Assembly (NCBI GenBank): GCA_963809715.1
Contig: CAWEKO010000002.1
Location: 248,001 to 312,000 of the forward strand
Reading direction: 5' to 3'
DNA: 64,000 nucleotides
From: Bog-473 sp963809715
GTDB taxonomy: Bacteria > Actinomycetota > Acidimicrobiia > Acidimicrobiales > RAAP-2
The translations under genes and the position numbers were made by a program. The notes beneath the pieces are model-generated. The model saw nothing but the letters and a program-made list of their open reading frames with translations, made no database searches and had not been told where the DNA came from. Shown here piece by piece: positions 8,703 through 16,736 of the stretch (within the stretch, counting starts at the first letter, position 1; each line of letters begins with the position of its first letter).

Positions 8703-9506
8703 ATGGGGCGCGTGTTCGCATATCACTGGGTCCAGCAACACCGGATCCTCTCGGTCATCGTGCTGGCACTGTTCATCGTGGCCACCGTCGGCGGGACGGC
8801 TTGGGCGCTCGTCTTCCGCACGGTCTCGTCCCCGGTCGGGCTGGCGGAGGCGCTCCGCATGTACCGTCGCGAGCACGCCGCCAAGATGCTGACGTCGCTG
8901 CGCAACCACCTCCCCAATCCCGGCGTGTACACCTATGCCACCGCAGGCGGCGAGGGTCTGAGCCTGATGGGCGTCCAGCGGTCGTTCCCGCCGTCCAGCT
9001 CCATGGTGGTGACCGACGGGTCGTGCGCCAAGGTCAGCTGGGTGCCCATCGAACAGCACACCGAGGACACCACGGTCTGCCCGGCCCCGACCGGCTCCTA
9101 CGAAGTGCCGCTGCTGGTGACCGACGAGTCCATCGCCGGGACCACCACGACCTCGACCATCTCGTGCCCGGTCACCGCGTACCTCTTGCCGCCCGGCGCC
9201 GCCACGGGGCAACGCTGGTCGGCCACCTGCTCGCTGGCAAGTCCGGCCGAGAAGGTGGACCTGGCCGGACAGGTCGTCGGCCCGGCAACCCTCGACGTCG
9301 GGGGCCGGACCGTGGGCGTCGTCCACGTCCGGCTGGCCCTCACGTTCAAGGGCGCCCAAACCGGCACCAACCCCACCGACTACTGGATCGTCCCGAGCAC
9401 GGGTCTCATCGTGCGCGAGAAGGAATTGGTGGCGGTGACCTCCGGGGGCGTGCGCTACAACGAGTCCATGGAGACCGTGCTCCGCTCGCTGTCGCCCGCC
9501 AGCTGA
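8703..9506 (+). CDS. Membrane-anchored extracytoplasmic protein, unknown function
   Basis: A 267-residue protein. A short cytoplasmic head (MGRVFAYHWVQQHR) leads into one hydrophobic helix at about residues 15-37, and the rest is predicted to lie outside the membrane. That domain is rich in Ser/Thr/Val with spaced Cys residues (GSCAKVSW, TTVCPAPTG, TISCPVTAY, SATCSLAS) that could form two disulfides. It carries a repeated lipoprotein-like beta pattern ending in TDYWIVPSTGLIVREKE. I do not recognise a named family. ATG 8703 is chosen over an in-frame TTG at 8676. The gene is convergent with the YjbR-like gene. Confidence 0.75.
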   Translation: MGRVFAYHWVQQHRILSVIVLALFIVATVGGTAWALVFRTVSSPVGLAEALRMYRREHAAKMLTSLRNHLPNPGVYTYATAGGEGLSLMGVQRSFPPSSSMVVTDGSCAKVSWVPIEQHTEDTTVCPAPTGSYEVPLLVTDESIAGTTTTSTISCPVTAYLLPPGAATGQRWSATCSLASPAEKVDLAGQVVGPATLDVGGRTVGVVHVRLALTFKGAQTGTNPTDYWIVPSTGLIVREKELVAVTSGGVRYNESMETVLRSLSPAS

Positions 9507-9598
9507 ACCGGCCGCCGAGCGCGCCGCACCGCCTCGCTGGGACCAGCTGCTGTGCTCGGCCCCTGTGTGTTCAGCCGCGGCGTGTTCGGCCGCGGTGT

Positions 9599-9967
9599 TC
9601 AGCCCTCCGGTGCCACCCGAGCGGCCAACCGCTTCGGCGCCACCAGGCAGTAGCTCTCGGCGATCATCTCGGCCATCTCGTCCCAGTCGGGCGGGCTGCG
9701 CAGGTCGAGCCGCACCCCGACCCATCCGATGTGCCCCACGTACTTCGGTACGAAGAAGCGCTCGGGGTCGGCGCGCCGCAGAATGCCCTGCACGCCCTTG
9801 GGCGCCTTGACGTTCATGGTCGACCCGTCCTCGGCCAGCATGGCGAAGAACTTGTCGCGGACCCGGAAGGCGGGCGCGGTGTGATCGCCGAACGGCTTCT
9901 CGACGGCCTCGGGCAGGGCGAGACAGATGGCACGGACGCGGGCGATGGACCCGCGGCCGGGACTCAC
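9599..9967 (-). CDS. MmcQ/YjbR family DNA-binding-like protein
   Basis: A 122-residue protein matching the MmcQ/YjbR (CyaY-like fold) pattern: an early ALPEAVEKPFGDHTAPAFRV segment, RDKFFAMLAEDG, then VPKYVGHIGWVGVRLD and a late WDEMAEMIAESYCLVAPKRL helix. The family is found across bacteria; DNA binding is suggested by structure but a biochemical role is not settled. GTG 9967 overlaps the stop codon of the ferritin-like gene (GTGA), which supports this start and coupling to the lipid-metabolism run upstream. Confidence 0.87.
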   Translation of the reverse strand: MSPGRGSIARVRAICLALPEAVEKPFGDHTAPAFRVRDKFFAMLAEDGSTMNVKAPKGVQGILRRADPERFFVPKYVGHIGWVGVRLDLRSPPDWDEMAEMIAESYCLVAPKRLAARVAPEG

Positions 9968-11079
9968 GTCGTCGTCGCGTCCTGCGCCGCTCGATCCTGG
10001 GCCACGGCGTCGTAGGACTCGTAGTCCGAACCGGTGTCGTCGGCGTACTCGAACTCGAGCAGGCCCGCCTCGCCCCATTTCTCGCGCAGGTAGCCGTGGT
10101 TGGCGTCGAGCAGGCCGAGCTTGCGCACGTTGGGCACCAGCTTGGCGAAGAAGCCGCGTGCGAACCCCCGCATCGGGTTGAGCTTCGTCTTCTGGGCCGC
10201 CTCCACGATGAAGGGCATGACCGCGTCGGCCGTCGTACCCATACGCTCCCAGACCTCGGGTGTCGTCGCCCGCGCCCGCGAGTTCAAGGTGGCGTCGACG
10301 AGGAACTCCTGGCGCTCGCGCAGCTCGGGTTCACTCAGGTCGGCGTAGAATTCGGACAGGGTCAGCACGCCGAACGCCACGTGGCGGGCCTCGTCGGACA
10401 TGACGTAGCGCAGCAGCTTCGTCAGGAGCGGCTCCTCGATGCGCCGCAGCATGTCGCCGAACGCGGCCAGGGCCAGCGACTCGATGACGATCTGCATGCC
10501 CAGATACGCGATGTCCCAGCGGGAATCCTCGAGCAGTGACCAGATCTGCGCCTTGAGGAACGGGCTCATCGGGTAGGCGTCGCCCAGCTTCGTGCGCAGG
10601 TACTTGGCGAACACCTCGGTGTGTCGGGCCTCGTCCATGGTCTGCGTCGAGGCGTAGTACTTGGCGTCGATCCACGGCACCGTCTCGACGATCTTGGCCG
10701 CCGTCATCATGGCGCCCTGCTCTCCGTGCATGAATTGGGACAGGTTCGCCTTGAACATCTCGATGCCCAGCTGTGTGAACTCACGGTCGGTCCATGAGGC
10801 CAGCGGCGAGCCGGGAAGCGTCCCGGCGGCCCGGGCGACCTCGAGCAGCGGGCTGTCCTGCGCCGCCACCAACCGCTCGGGGTCGACCTCGATGGACCAG
10901 TCCAGGTCTTTGACGCTGCTCCACTGCGACGCCATGGCCTTGTTGTAGAGCGTGACCAGCTGTCCCCGGTCCCGCTCGTAGTCCCACAGGAAGAGGCGTT
11001 CTGCGTTGTCGTGGATGACTTGGACCGCCTCGTCCATGTCGTGTCGGCTCGGCCGCGGAGGTGTCGCCTCGGTGGTCAT
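9964..11079 (-). CDS. Ferritin-like diiron protein (R2/AurF-like)
   Basis: A 371-residue, largely helical protein carrying two Glu/His iron ligand sets typical of ferritin-like diiron carboxylate enzymes: a Glu in MHGEQGAMM plus DEARHTEVF, and a later Glu in VIESLALAAFGDML plus DEARHVAFG. Actinobacterial homologues sit with fatty-acid and steroid catabolism genes and are presumed oxygenases or desaturases; the substrate is unknown. ATG 11079 lies 4 bp after the SDR stop and is preferred over an upstream ATG at 11112 inside the SDR gene. It is followed by the YjbR-like gene with a 4-nt overlap, so it belongs to the same transcript. Confidence 0.88.
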   Translation of the reverse strand: MTTEATPPRPSRHDMDEAVQVIHDNAERLFLWDYERDRGQLVTLYNKAMASQWSSVKDLDWSIEVDPERLVAAQDSPLLEVARAAGTLPGSPLASWTDREFTQLGIEMFKANLSQFMHGEQGAMMTAAKIVETVPWIDAKYYASTQTMDEARHTEVFAKYLRTKLGDAYPMSPFLKAQIWSLLEDSRWDIAYLGMQIVIESLALAAFGDMLRRIEEPLLTKLLRYVMSDEARHVAFGVLTLSEFYADLSEPELRERQEFLVDATLNSRARATTPEVWERMGTTADAVMPFIVEAAQKTKLNPMRGFARGFFAKLVPNVRKLGLLDANHGYLREKWGEAGLLEFEYADDTGSDYESYDAVAQDRAAQDATTT

Positions 11080-11083
11080 CGGC

Positions 11084-11998
11084 CTACGACCGACGCCCGC
11101 CCATGTTGGCATTGGGCGCGGCCTTCGCCACGAGGTCCGGGATGACCTTGCCCAGCTCGGCCGGCTCCCAGCGATCCTTCTTGTCCTGGCCCGGCCCCGC
11201 CACCCAACCCTCGGCGACGCTGATGTTGCCGCCCATGACGTTGAAGACGCGGCCGGTGATGCCCTTCGACTCGGGGCTGCCCAGCCAAACGACGAGCGGC
11301 GCGATGTTGCCCGGGTCGAGCGCGTCGAACTGGTCCGGCTTCAGCTCGGCCGACGCGTCGGCCATCCCGAGGTTCTCGGTCATGCGGGTCAGCGCGGCGG
11401 GTGCGATGGCGTTGACGGTGACCCCGTACCGCTCGAGCTCCATGCCGGCGATGACGGTGAAGCTGGCGATACCCGCCTTGGCCGCCCCGTAGTTCGTCTG
11501 CCCCACGTTGCCGTAGATCCCCGAGGGTGACGTGGTGTTGATGATGCGGGCGTCGTTGCTGTCGCCGCCCTTCGTCCGGTTGCGCCAGTACTCGACGGCG
11601 TGGCGGGTCGGGCAGAACGTCCCGCGCAGGTGCACCTTGATGACGGCGTCCCACTCCTCGATCGTCATGTTGACCAGCATGCGGTCGCGCAGAATGCCGG
11701 CGTTGTTCACCAGGACGTCGATGGTGCCGAAGTGGTCGATGGCGGCCTGAACGAGCCGGCCGGCTCCGTCGTAGTCGGAGACGTCGTCGCCGTTGGCGAT
11801 GGCCTCGCCGCCCATGCCGCGGATTTCGTCGACCACCTCACCCGCCGGTCCGGTCGAGGACCCCGACCCGTCCATTTCGCCGCCCAGGTCGTTGACGACG
11901 ATCTTGGCGCCCTCACGGGCGAAGGCGATGGCGTGCTCACGCCCGATGCCGCGCCCCGCCCCGGTGATGACGACGACTCGTCCGTCGCAGATTCCCAC
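11084..11998 (-). CDS. Short-chain dehydrogenase/reductase (HSD17B4-like)
   Basis: A 304-residue SDR. The cofactor site is VVVITGAGRGIGREHAIAFA with a VVNDLGG segment favouring NAD(H). NNAGILRD follows, and the catalytic set is visible as Ser in INTTSPSGIYG and YGAAK. The longer N-terminal loop (GGEMDGSGSSTGPA) matches the 3-hydroxyacyl-CoA dehydrogenase-like SDRs related to human HSD17B4, which oxidise beta-hydroxyacyl-CoA. Gene order fits acyl-CoA or sterol side-chain beta-oxidation: it sits 24 bp after an acyl-CoA synthetase and 4 bp before the ferritin-like gene. Confidence 0.92.
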   Translation of the reverse strand: MGICDGRVVVITGAGRGIGREHAIAFAREGAKIVVNDLGGEMDGSGSSTGPAGEVVDEIRGMGGEAIANGDDVSDYDGAGRLVQAAIDHFGTIDVLVNNAGILRDRMLVNMTIEEWDAVIKVHLRGTFCPTRHAVEYWRNRTKGGDSNDARIINTTSPSGIYGNVGQTNYGAAKAGIASFTVIAGMELERYGVTVNAIAPAALTRMTENLGMADASAELKPDQFDALDPGNIAPLVVWLGSPESKGITGRVFNVMGGNISVAEGWVAGPGQDKKDRWEPAELGKVIPDLVAKAAPNANMGGRRS

Positions 11999-12022
11999 GT
12001 TGATGTGCTCCTTTGGTCTTGG

Positions 12023-13594
12023 TCACCGGCCGGCTGCTGCCGCCCGGTACTGCTCTCTCAGCTTCCTCTTGAAGATCTTCCCAGTATCTTCCCGGGGCAG
12101 CTCGTCGACGAAATCGACGCTGCGCGGGCACTTGAAGTGGGCCAGGTGCGCCCGGCAGAACTCCATGAGCTCGACCGCCAGCTCCGTGCTCCCGCTTACC
12201 CCCTCGGCCGGTTGGACGACCGCCTTGACCGCTTCGCCCCACTCGTCGTCGGGCACGCCGATGGTCGCCACGTCGCCCACGGCGGGGTGCTCGAGCAGGA
12301 CCGCGTCCACCTCGGCCGGGTAGATGTTCACCCCGCCGGAGATGATGAGGTTGGCCGTGCGATCGGTCAGGAACAGGAACCCGTCCTCGTCCACGTAGCC
12401 CAAGTCGCCCAGGGTGAAGTAGTCGCCGCGGAAGGCGTCCGCCGTCTTCTCGGCGTCGCCGTAGTAGTCGAACTTCGTTGCCGCCGGGGCCTGGAGGAAG
12501 ACGAGGCCGATCTCTCCTGGCGCCAGTTCCGTGCCGTCCTCGTCGGCCACCTTGACCAGACCGGGCACCATGGGCCGTCCGACCGTGCCCGGGTGCTCGA
12601 GCCAGGTCTTCGAGTCGACCAGTGTGCCCAGTCCCTCGGTGGCGGCGTAGTACTCGACGACCACCGGGCCCAGCCATTCGATGAGGCGCTGCTTCACCGG
12701 TACCGGGCAGGGCGCAGCACCGTGGATGACGAAGCGCAGCGACGAGTGGTCGTAGCGCTCCCGTACGTCCTCGGGCAGGGCCAGCAGGCGGTGGAACATC
12801 GTCGGCACCATGTGGGTGTGGGTCACGCCGTGGCGCTCGATGAGGCGCAGCGTCTCCGCCGGCTCCCAATGCTCCATGATCACCAGCGGCACGCCGTAGG
12901 CGAAGGGCACGGCCACCGAGAAGGCGAGCGGCGCCGCGTGGTAGAGCGGCCCGGTGACCAGGTGGGCGTCGATCGAGCGTTCCCAGTCCTCCTCGTAGCC
13001 GCAGAAGTTCACCGCGGCCAGCGCGCTCACCGCGGCGCCGTCCCGGTGCACGCCCTTGGGCCGCCCGGTGGTACCCGACGTGTACAGCATCTGGGTGCCC
13101 AGCACCGGGTCCTCGATGTCCTCGCCGTCCTGCTCGCCGATCACGGCGTTGCACATCTCGAAGCCGGGGATGTAGCCCCCGACGGCGATGCGCACCAGTT
13201 TGGGGCCGCCCGCCTCGGCGGCCCGCGTCACCGCCTCACCCAGCTCGGCCGAGCAGACGAATGCCTTCGCCTCGCAGTTGGCCACGATGTAACCGGCCTC
13301 CTCGCCGGTGAGGTGCCAGTTGATCGGGGTCAGGCGCAGGCCGATGCGCTGGGCGGCGTAGAGCACTTCGAGGTACTCGGGTCGGTTGGTGCACATCAAG
13401 GCCAGGGCGTCCCCCGGGACCAGGCCCCGGGCCCGCAGGGCCCGGCCCAGCCGGTTGATGTTGGCGTTGAAGTCCGCGTAGGACCGGTCCCCGTCCGGTG
13501 TGCTGATGGCCAGGCGGTCGGGCACGCGCTGCGCCCACCAGGCATGCAGCATGCCCTGGCCCATGGCCTCCGCCTTGGTCTCGGGAACGCTCAT
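12023..13594 (-). CDS. Long-chain-fatty-acid/sterol-type acyl-CoA synthetase (FadD-like)
   Basis: A 523-residue adenylate-forming ligase. The P-loop motif is MLYTSGTTGRPKGV. Mid-protein motifs include EYYAATEGLG (A5-like) and the Asp-bearing GDYFTLGDLGYVDEDGFLFLTDR (A7/A8), and the C-terminal Lys motif is REDTGKIFKRKLRE. These cover ATP binding and the adenylation and thioester conformations, so it looks intact. It should activate a carboxylic acid to acyl-CoA. ATG 13594 overlaps the DUF35 stop codon (ATGA), fixing the start although the frame is open upstream. Its neighbours (DUF35, thiolase-like, acyl-CoA dehydrogenase, SDR) point to catabolism of a fatty acid or sterol side chain. Confidence 0.93.
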   Translation of the reverse strand: MSVPETKAEAMGQGMLHAWWAQRVPDRLAISTPDGDRSYADFNANINRLGRALRARGLVPGDALALMCTNRPEYLEVLYAAQRIGLRLTPINWHLTGEEAGYIVANCEAKAFVCSAELGEAVTRAAEAGGPKLVRIAVGGYIPGFEMCNAVIGEQDGEDIEDPVLGTQMLYTSGTTGRPKGVHRDGAAVSALAAVNFCGYEEDWERSIDAHLVTGPLYHAAPLAFSVAVPFAYGVPLVIMEHWEPAETLRLIERHGVTHTHMVPTMFHRLLALPEDVRERYDHSSLRFVIHGAAPCPVPVKQRLIEWLGPVVVEYYAATEGLGTLVDSKTWLEHPGTVGRPMVPGLVKVADEDGTELAPGEIGLVFLQAPAATKFDYYGDAEKTADAFRGDYFTLGDLGYVDEDGFLFLTDRTANLIISGGVNIYPAEVDAVLLEHPAVGDVATIGVPDDEWGEAVKAVVQPAEGVSGSTELAVELMEFCRAHLAHFKCPRSVDFVDELPREDTGKIFKRKLREQYRAAAAGR

Positions 13595-14067
13595 GCCCCT
13601 CCTCCCCCCGTTCCTCCCAGCACGCTGAACAGCGGCAACTGCCGCCCGTCGCTCAGCGGCTCCCACGTCAGGACGACCGCCATGCCGCAGCGCACCTCGT
13701 CTGGCGGACAACCTACGACGTTGCTCAGCAGGCGCACACGCTCGTCCAGCTCGATCAGGGCGACGCAGTACGGCTGGCCCCCGCTGAAGGCGGCCCCGGC
13801 GGCCTCGGGTCGGTGCTCGACCCCGGCGGCGTAGACGGTGCCCCGGCCGCTGGCCTCGCGCCACTCGAGGCCGCCCATCGCGTCGGGGCAATGGGGACAG
13901 AAGGCACGCGGGTAGAAGATGGCCCGCTCGCAGGCCGTGCACCACTGGAGGAGGAACCGGCCTTCGCGGGTGGCCTCCCAGAACGGCCCGCTGTCGGGAC
14001 CCACGGGCGGTTCGAAGCGGGCCCGGGTGGGTGCGTCGTCCACGGGATCACGCACGGTGTCGGTCAC
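13591..14067 (-). CDS. DUF35 OB-fold/zinc-ribbon protein
   Basis: A 158-residue protein with the DUF35 layout: an N-terminal helix (SGPFWEATREGRFLLQWC), a rubredoxin-like zinc ribbon made of CTAC and CPHC with aromatic residues between, then an OB fold (GRGTVYAAGVEHRP to VVLTWEPL). Such proteins bind acyl-CoA and form complexes with thiolase-like partners, as in the Ltp2-ChsH2 aldolase of mycobacterial cholesterol side-chain degradation. Starts and stops overlap on both sides: GTG 14067 with the thiolase-like stop (GTGA), and its own stop with the FadD start (ATGA). That supports a physical partnership with the thiolase-like protein. Confidence 0.92.
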   Translation of the reverse strand: MTDTVRDPVDDAPTRARFEPPVGPDSGPFWEATREGRFLLQWCTACERAIFYPRAFCPHCPDAMGGLEWREASGRGTVYAAGVEHRPEAAGAAFSGGQPYCVALIELDERVRLLSNVVGCPPDEVRCGMAVVLTWEPLSDGRQLPLFSVLGGTGGGGA

Positions 14068-15257
14068 AGGACGGCCTCGGTGCCGAGGATCGCGGTCGAC
14101 ATGACCGAGAGGAAGATGCCCGAGCCATGGGCGACGGCGACCTGGGCTCCGTCGACCTGGCGGGCCGCGGCCTCGCCGCGCAGCTGCCGGGTGGCCTCGG
14201 TGAGGAGGAACATGCCGTACATGCCCGGGTGGGTGAACGACAGCCCGCCTCCGTTGGTGTTCATGGGCAGCGTGCCCCCAGGCCCGAGATGGCCGTCGGC
14301 CGCGTAGGGCCCGCCCTCTCCCTTGGGACAGAAGCCCAGATCCTCGAGGTGGAGCAGGGCGGTGATGGTGAAGCTGTCGTAGCCCATGAGGACGTCGACG
14401 TCGTCCGGTCCGAGGCCGGCCATGGCAAAGGCGCGGGAGCCCGACACGACGCCCGGAGTGGTGGTCAGGTCCGGCATCTGGCTGATCACCATGTGGTCCG
14501 TTGCGGTGGCGGCACCGAGCACGTACACCGGCGGCTTCCGCAATGAGCGGGCCCGCTCGGCGCTGGTCATCACGAAGGCGCCTGCGCCGTCGGTGACCAG
14601 GCAGCAGTCGAGCAGGTGGAGCGGCGCCACCTGATAGGGCGAGGCCAGGACGTCCTCGACGGTGAGCGGGTCGCGGTAACGCGCCCGCGGGTTGAGCGAC
14701 GCCCACTCCCGGGTGCTCACGGCGATCTGGGCCAACTGTTCGGCGGTGGTGCCGTACTCGTGCATGTGGCGCGAGGCGGCGAGTGCGTAGGGACCCATCG
14801 GGGTGCGCAGGCCGTAGGGCAGGTCCCACTCGATGAGCGGGTTGGGGCCGCCCAGCCCTCCCCGTCTGCCGCCGCCGCCCGCGCCGCCGCCGGCTCGGGC
14901 ACGTGTGCGATCACTGCGCGGTGTGGCCGCGTAGACACTGACCACCACGTCACACACGCCGGCCGCGATGGCAGCCGCGGCGTGCTCGACGTACACCTCG
15001 TAGCTCGAGCCCCCTGTCATGGTCGACTCGGTGAAGACGGGGTGGACGCCGAGATACTCGGCGAAGGACGGCGCCGAGTCCGGGTGGCAGACGCCGTCCA
15101 CGTCGCCCAGCGACAGGCCGGCGTCCTCGAGGGCCTCGAGCACCATGGCCACTTCGAGCGCGCGTCCGGTGCGATCGAGCTCGCCGGTGGGGGAGACGTC
15201 GTCGGCCACACCGACGATGGCGGCCGCGCCGCGCAAGGTGCGATCGACGCGGCTCAT
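14064..15257 (-). CDS. Thiolase-fold protein, probably Ltp2-like aldolase
   Basis: A 397-residue thiolase-superfamily protein. It has the N-terminal domain (AAIVGVADDVSPTGELDRT), MGPYALAASRHMHEYGTT, the late YDSFTITALLHLEDLGFC, and NTNGGGLSFTHPGMYG. At the position of the thiolase nucleophilic Cys it reads TGGSSYEV, without Cys, and no reactive Cys is apparent in the C-terminal HGSGIFLS segment. Missing cysteines are known for Ltp2-type retro-aldolases that work with a DUF35 partner, which here follows with a 4-nt overlap. An unusual Arg/Gly-rich insertion lies at about residues 120-140. ATG 15257 is chosen because homology begins just after it. Confidence 0.88.
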   Translation of the reverse strand: MSRVDRTLRGAAAIVGVADDVSPTGELDRTGRALEVAMVLEALEDAGLSLGDVDGVCHPDSAPSFAEYLGVHPVFTESTMTGGSSYEVYVEHAAAAIAAGVCDVVVSVYAATPRSDRTRARAGGGAGGGGRRGGLGGPNPLIEWDLPYGLRTPMGPYALAASRHMHEYGTTAEQLAQIAVSTREWASLNPRARYRDPLTVEDVLASPYQVAPLHLLDCCLVTDGAGAFVMTSAERARSLRKPPVYVLGAATATDHMVISQMPDLTTTPGVVSGSRAFAMAGLGPDDVDVLMGYDSFTITALLHLEDLGFCPKGEGGPYAADGHLGPGGTLPMNTNGGGLSFTHPGMYGMFLLTEATRQLRGEAAARQVDGAQVAVAHGSGIFLSVMSTAILGTEAVL

Positions 15258-15303
15258 GACGCTCGATCGTCCCCGTTCCGACCCGACCTCGCTGCTGACC
15301 GCG

Positions 15304-16641
15304 CTACGCGTTCTTGGGGAGTTCGGAGAACGGCGTCGTCCGGTCGTTGCTGGGCTCCTTGGGCAGGCCCAGGACGCGCTCTCCGATGATGTTGCGCTGG
15401 ACCTGGTCGGTGCCCCCATAGATGGGCGGCGCCTGTGCGAAGAGCGCCATCTCCGTGATGCCGCCGGCGAAGGGGTCACCGGTGGCGTGCTTGAGGGCGG
15501 CCTTGTCGTCGCCGTCGTAGGCGTGCAGCATGCCGGCCGGGCCCATGATGCGCAGCCCGAGATCGCGGGTGAGGCGCACGATCTGGCTCATGGAGAGCTT
15601 GGAGACGTTGGGCATGCCCGGGATGTCGCCGCCCTGCTCCTTGACGGCCTTCATGCGGAGCCCGTTCATTCGGCCGAGCTCGCCCAGGGTGAACAGCCGG
15701 GCCAAGTCCTGGCGGATGTTGGGGTCGTCCGACACGCCCCGGGATTTGGCCACGCTGATGAGGAACCGGGCTCCCCCCTGCATCGCCCCCAGGGCACCGC
15801 CGACGGATTGCTTCTTCCCGCCCGTTTCGGGCGGCGCCACCAGGTCGCCCACCCGCTTGGAGAGCATGCCCATGACGCTGCCCGGTTGGGCCATGCCCCC
15901 GCCTGCCGCGTTGCCGCCGCCCGAGCCGAGCCCGGCCCGCTCGTTGGCCAGCGTCGTGTTGGCCGCGGCCCACCCCTTGTTGAGGCCGCCGATCAGGGCG
16001 GAGTCGGCCACGCGGGCGTCGGTGATGAAGACCTCGTTGAAGAGGGAGTGCCCCGTCATCTCTTTGAGCGGGCGCACGTCGACGCCGTCCTGGAGCATGT
16101 CGAAGGCGAAGTACGAGATGCCCTGATGCTTCGGCACGTCGGGGTCGGTGCGGGCCAGCAGCATCCCGAGGTCGGCGTATTGGCCACCCGAGGTCCACAC
16201 CTTCTGGCCGTTGACGATCCACTCGTCGCCGTCCTTGACGGCGCGGGTCTGCAGGCCGGCCAGGTCCGAACCGGCCTGGGGCTCGCTGAAGAGCTGGCAC
16301 CAGGCCTTCTGGCCGGTCACGATGTCGCGCACGTAGAGGTCGATCTGCTCCTGGGTACCGTGGGTGGCGATGGTCGGCGCGGCGAGGAGCAGCCCGAGGC
16401 CGGCCGGGGCGCCCAGGGCGCCGAATTTGGCGACCTCCTGCTGGACCAGGACCACGTCGGAACGGGCCATGGCCCGCCCGTAGGCTTTGGTCGGCAGTCC
16501 TGGTGCCGCCCACCCCGAGAGCCCCAGGCGCTCCCACCATTCAGCGACCGTGAGGTCCGGGTCCCAGTTGTTGTCCAGCCAGGACCGGAGCTCGCTCAGC
16601 TGCTCGTCCGTGCCGGTCGTCTCGGTTGCGGTGTCAGTCAC
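15304..16641 (-). CDS. Acyl-CoA dehydrogenase
   Basis: A 445-residue flavoprotein of the acyl-CoA dehydrogenase family. Motifs include CQLFSEPQAGSDLAGLQT and WIVNGQKVWTSGGQYAD (FAD/substrate domain), the mid-helical arginine (NERAGLG), and near the end PPIYGGTDQVQRNIIGERVLGLP. It is longer than a standard 380-400 residue enzyme because of a Gly-rich insertion (about residues 230-295). It introduces the alpha-beta double bond in acyl-CoA chains. GTG 16641 is the likely start: it follows GGAGGAC closely, and an upstream ATG would run into the divergent DUF1214 gene. It lies 46 bp upstream of the thiolase-like gene. Confidence 0.9.
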   Translation of the reverse strand: MTDTATETTGTDEQLSELRSWLDNNWDPDLTVAEWWERLGLSGWAAPGLPTKAYGRAMARSDVVLVQQEVAKFGALGAPAGLGLLLAAPTIATHGTQEQIDLYVRDIVTGQKAWCQLFSEPQAGSDLAGLQTRAVKDGDEWIVNGQKVWTSGGQYADLGMLLARTDPDVPKHQGISYFAFDMLQDGVDVRPLKEMTGHSLFNEVFITDARVADSALIGGLNKGWAAANTTLANERAGLGSGGGNAAGGGMAQPGSVMGMLSKRVGDLVAPPETGGKKQSVGGALGAMQGGARFLISVAKSRGVSDDPNIRQDLARLFTLGELGRMNGLRMKAVKEQGGDIPGMPNVSKLSMSQIVRLTRDLGLRIMGPAGMLHAYDGDDKAALKHATGDPFAGGITEMALFAQAPPIYGGTDQVQRNIIGERVLGLPKEPSNDRTTPFSELPKNA

Positions 16642-16736
16642 GTCCTCCGAAGTTACCGGCTGGATAGCGGACGCGCCGACTCGGCGTCCCGGTGACCGCC
16701 CCGGTAGCGTCCCCCCGGGGCGGACGGAGGAGAGGT

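Noticed and set aside
8288..10015. A 575-codon plus-strand frame
   Set aside because: It runs through an intergenic stretch, the membrane-anchored gene in another frame and the antisense of the YjbR gene. Composition is Arg/Pro/His-rich with no recognisable motif.
13591..14829. Start of the DUF35 gene at an upstream position giving 412 residues
   Set aside because: The upstream part is antisense-like Arg/Pro/Gly sequence over the thiolase-like gene. GTG 14067 overlaps that gene's stop codon and begins the family homology.
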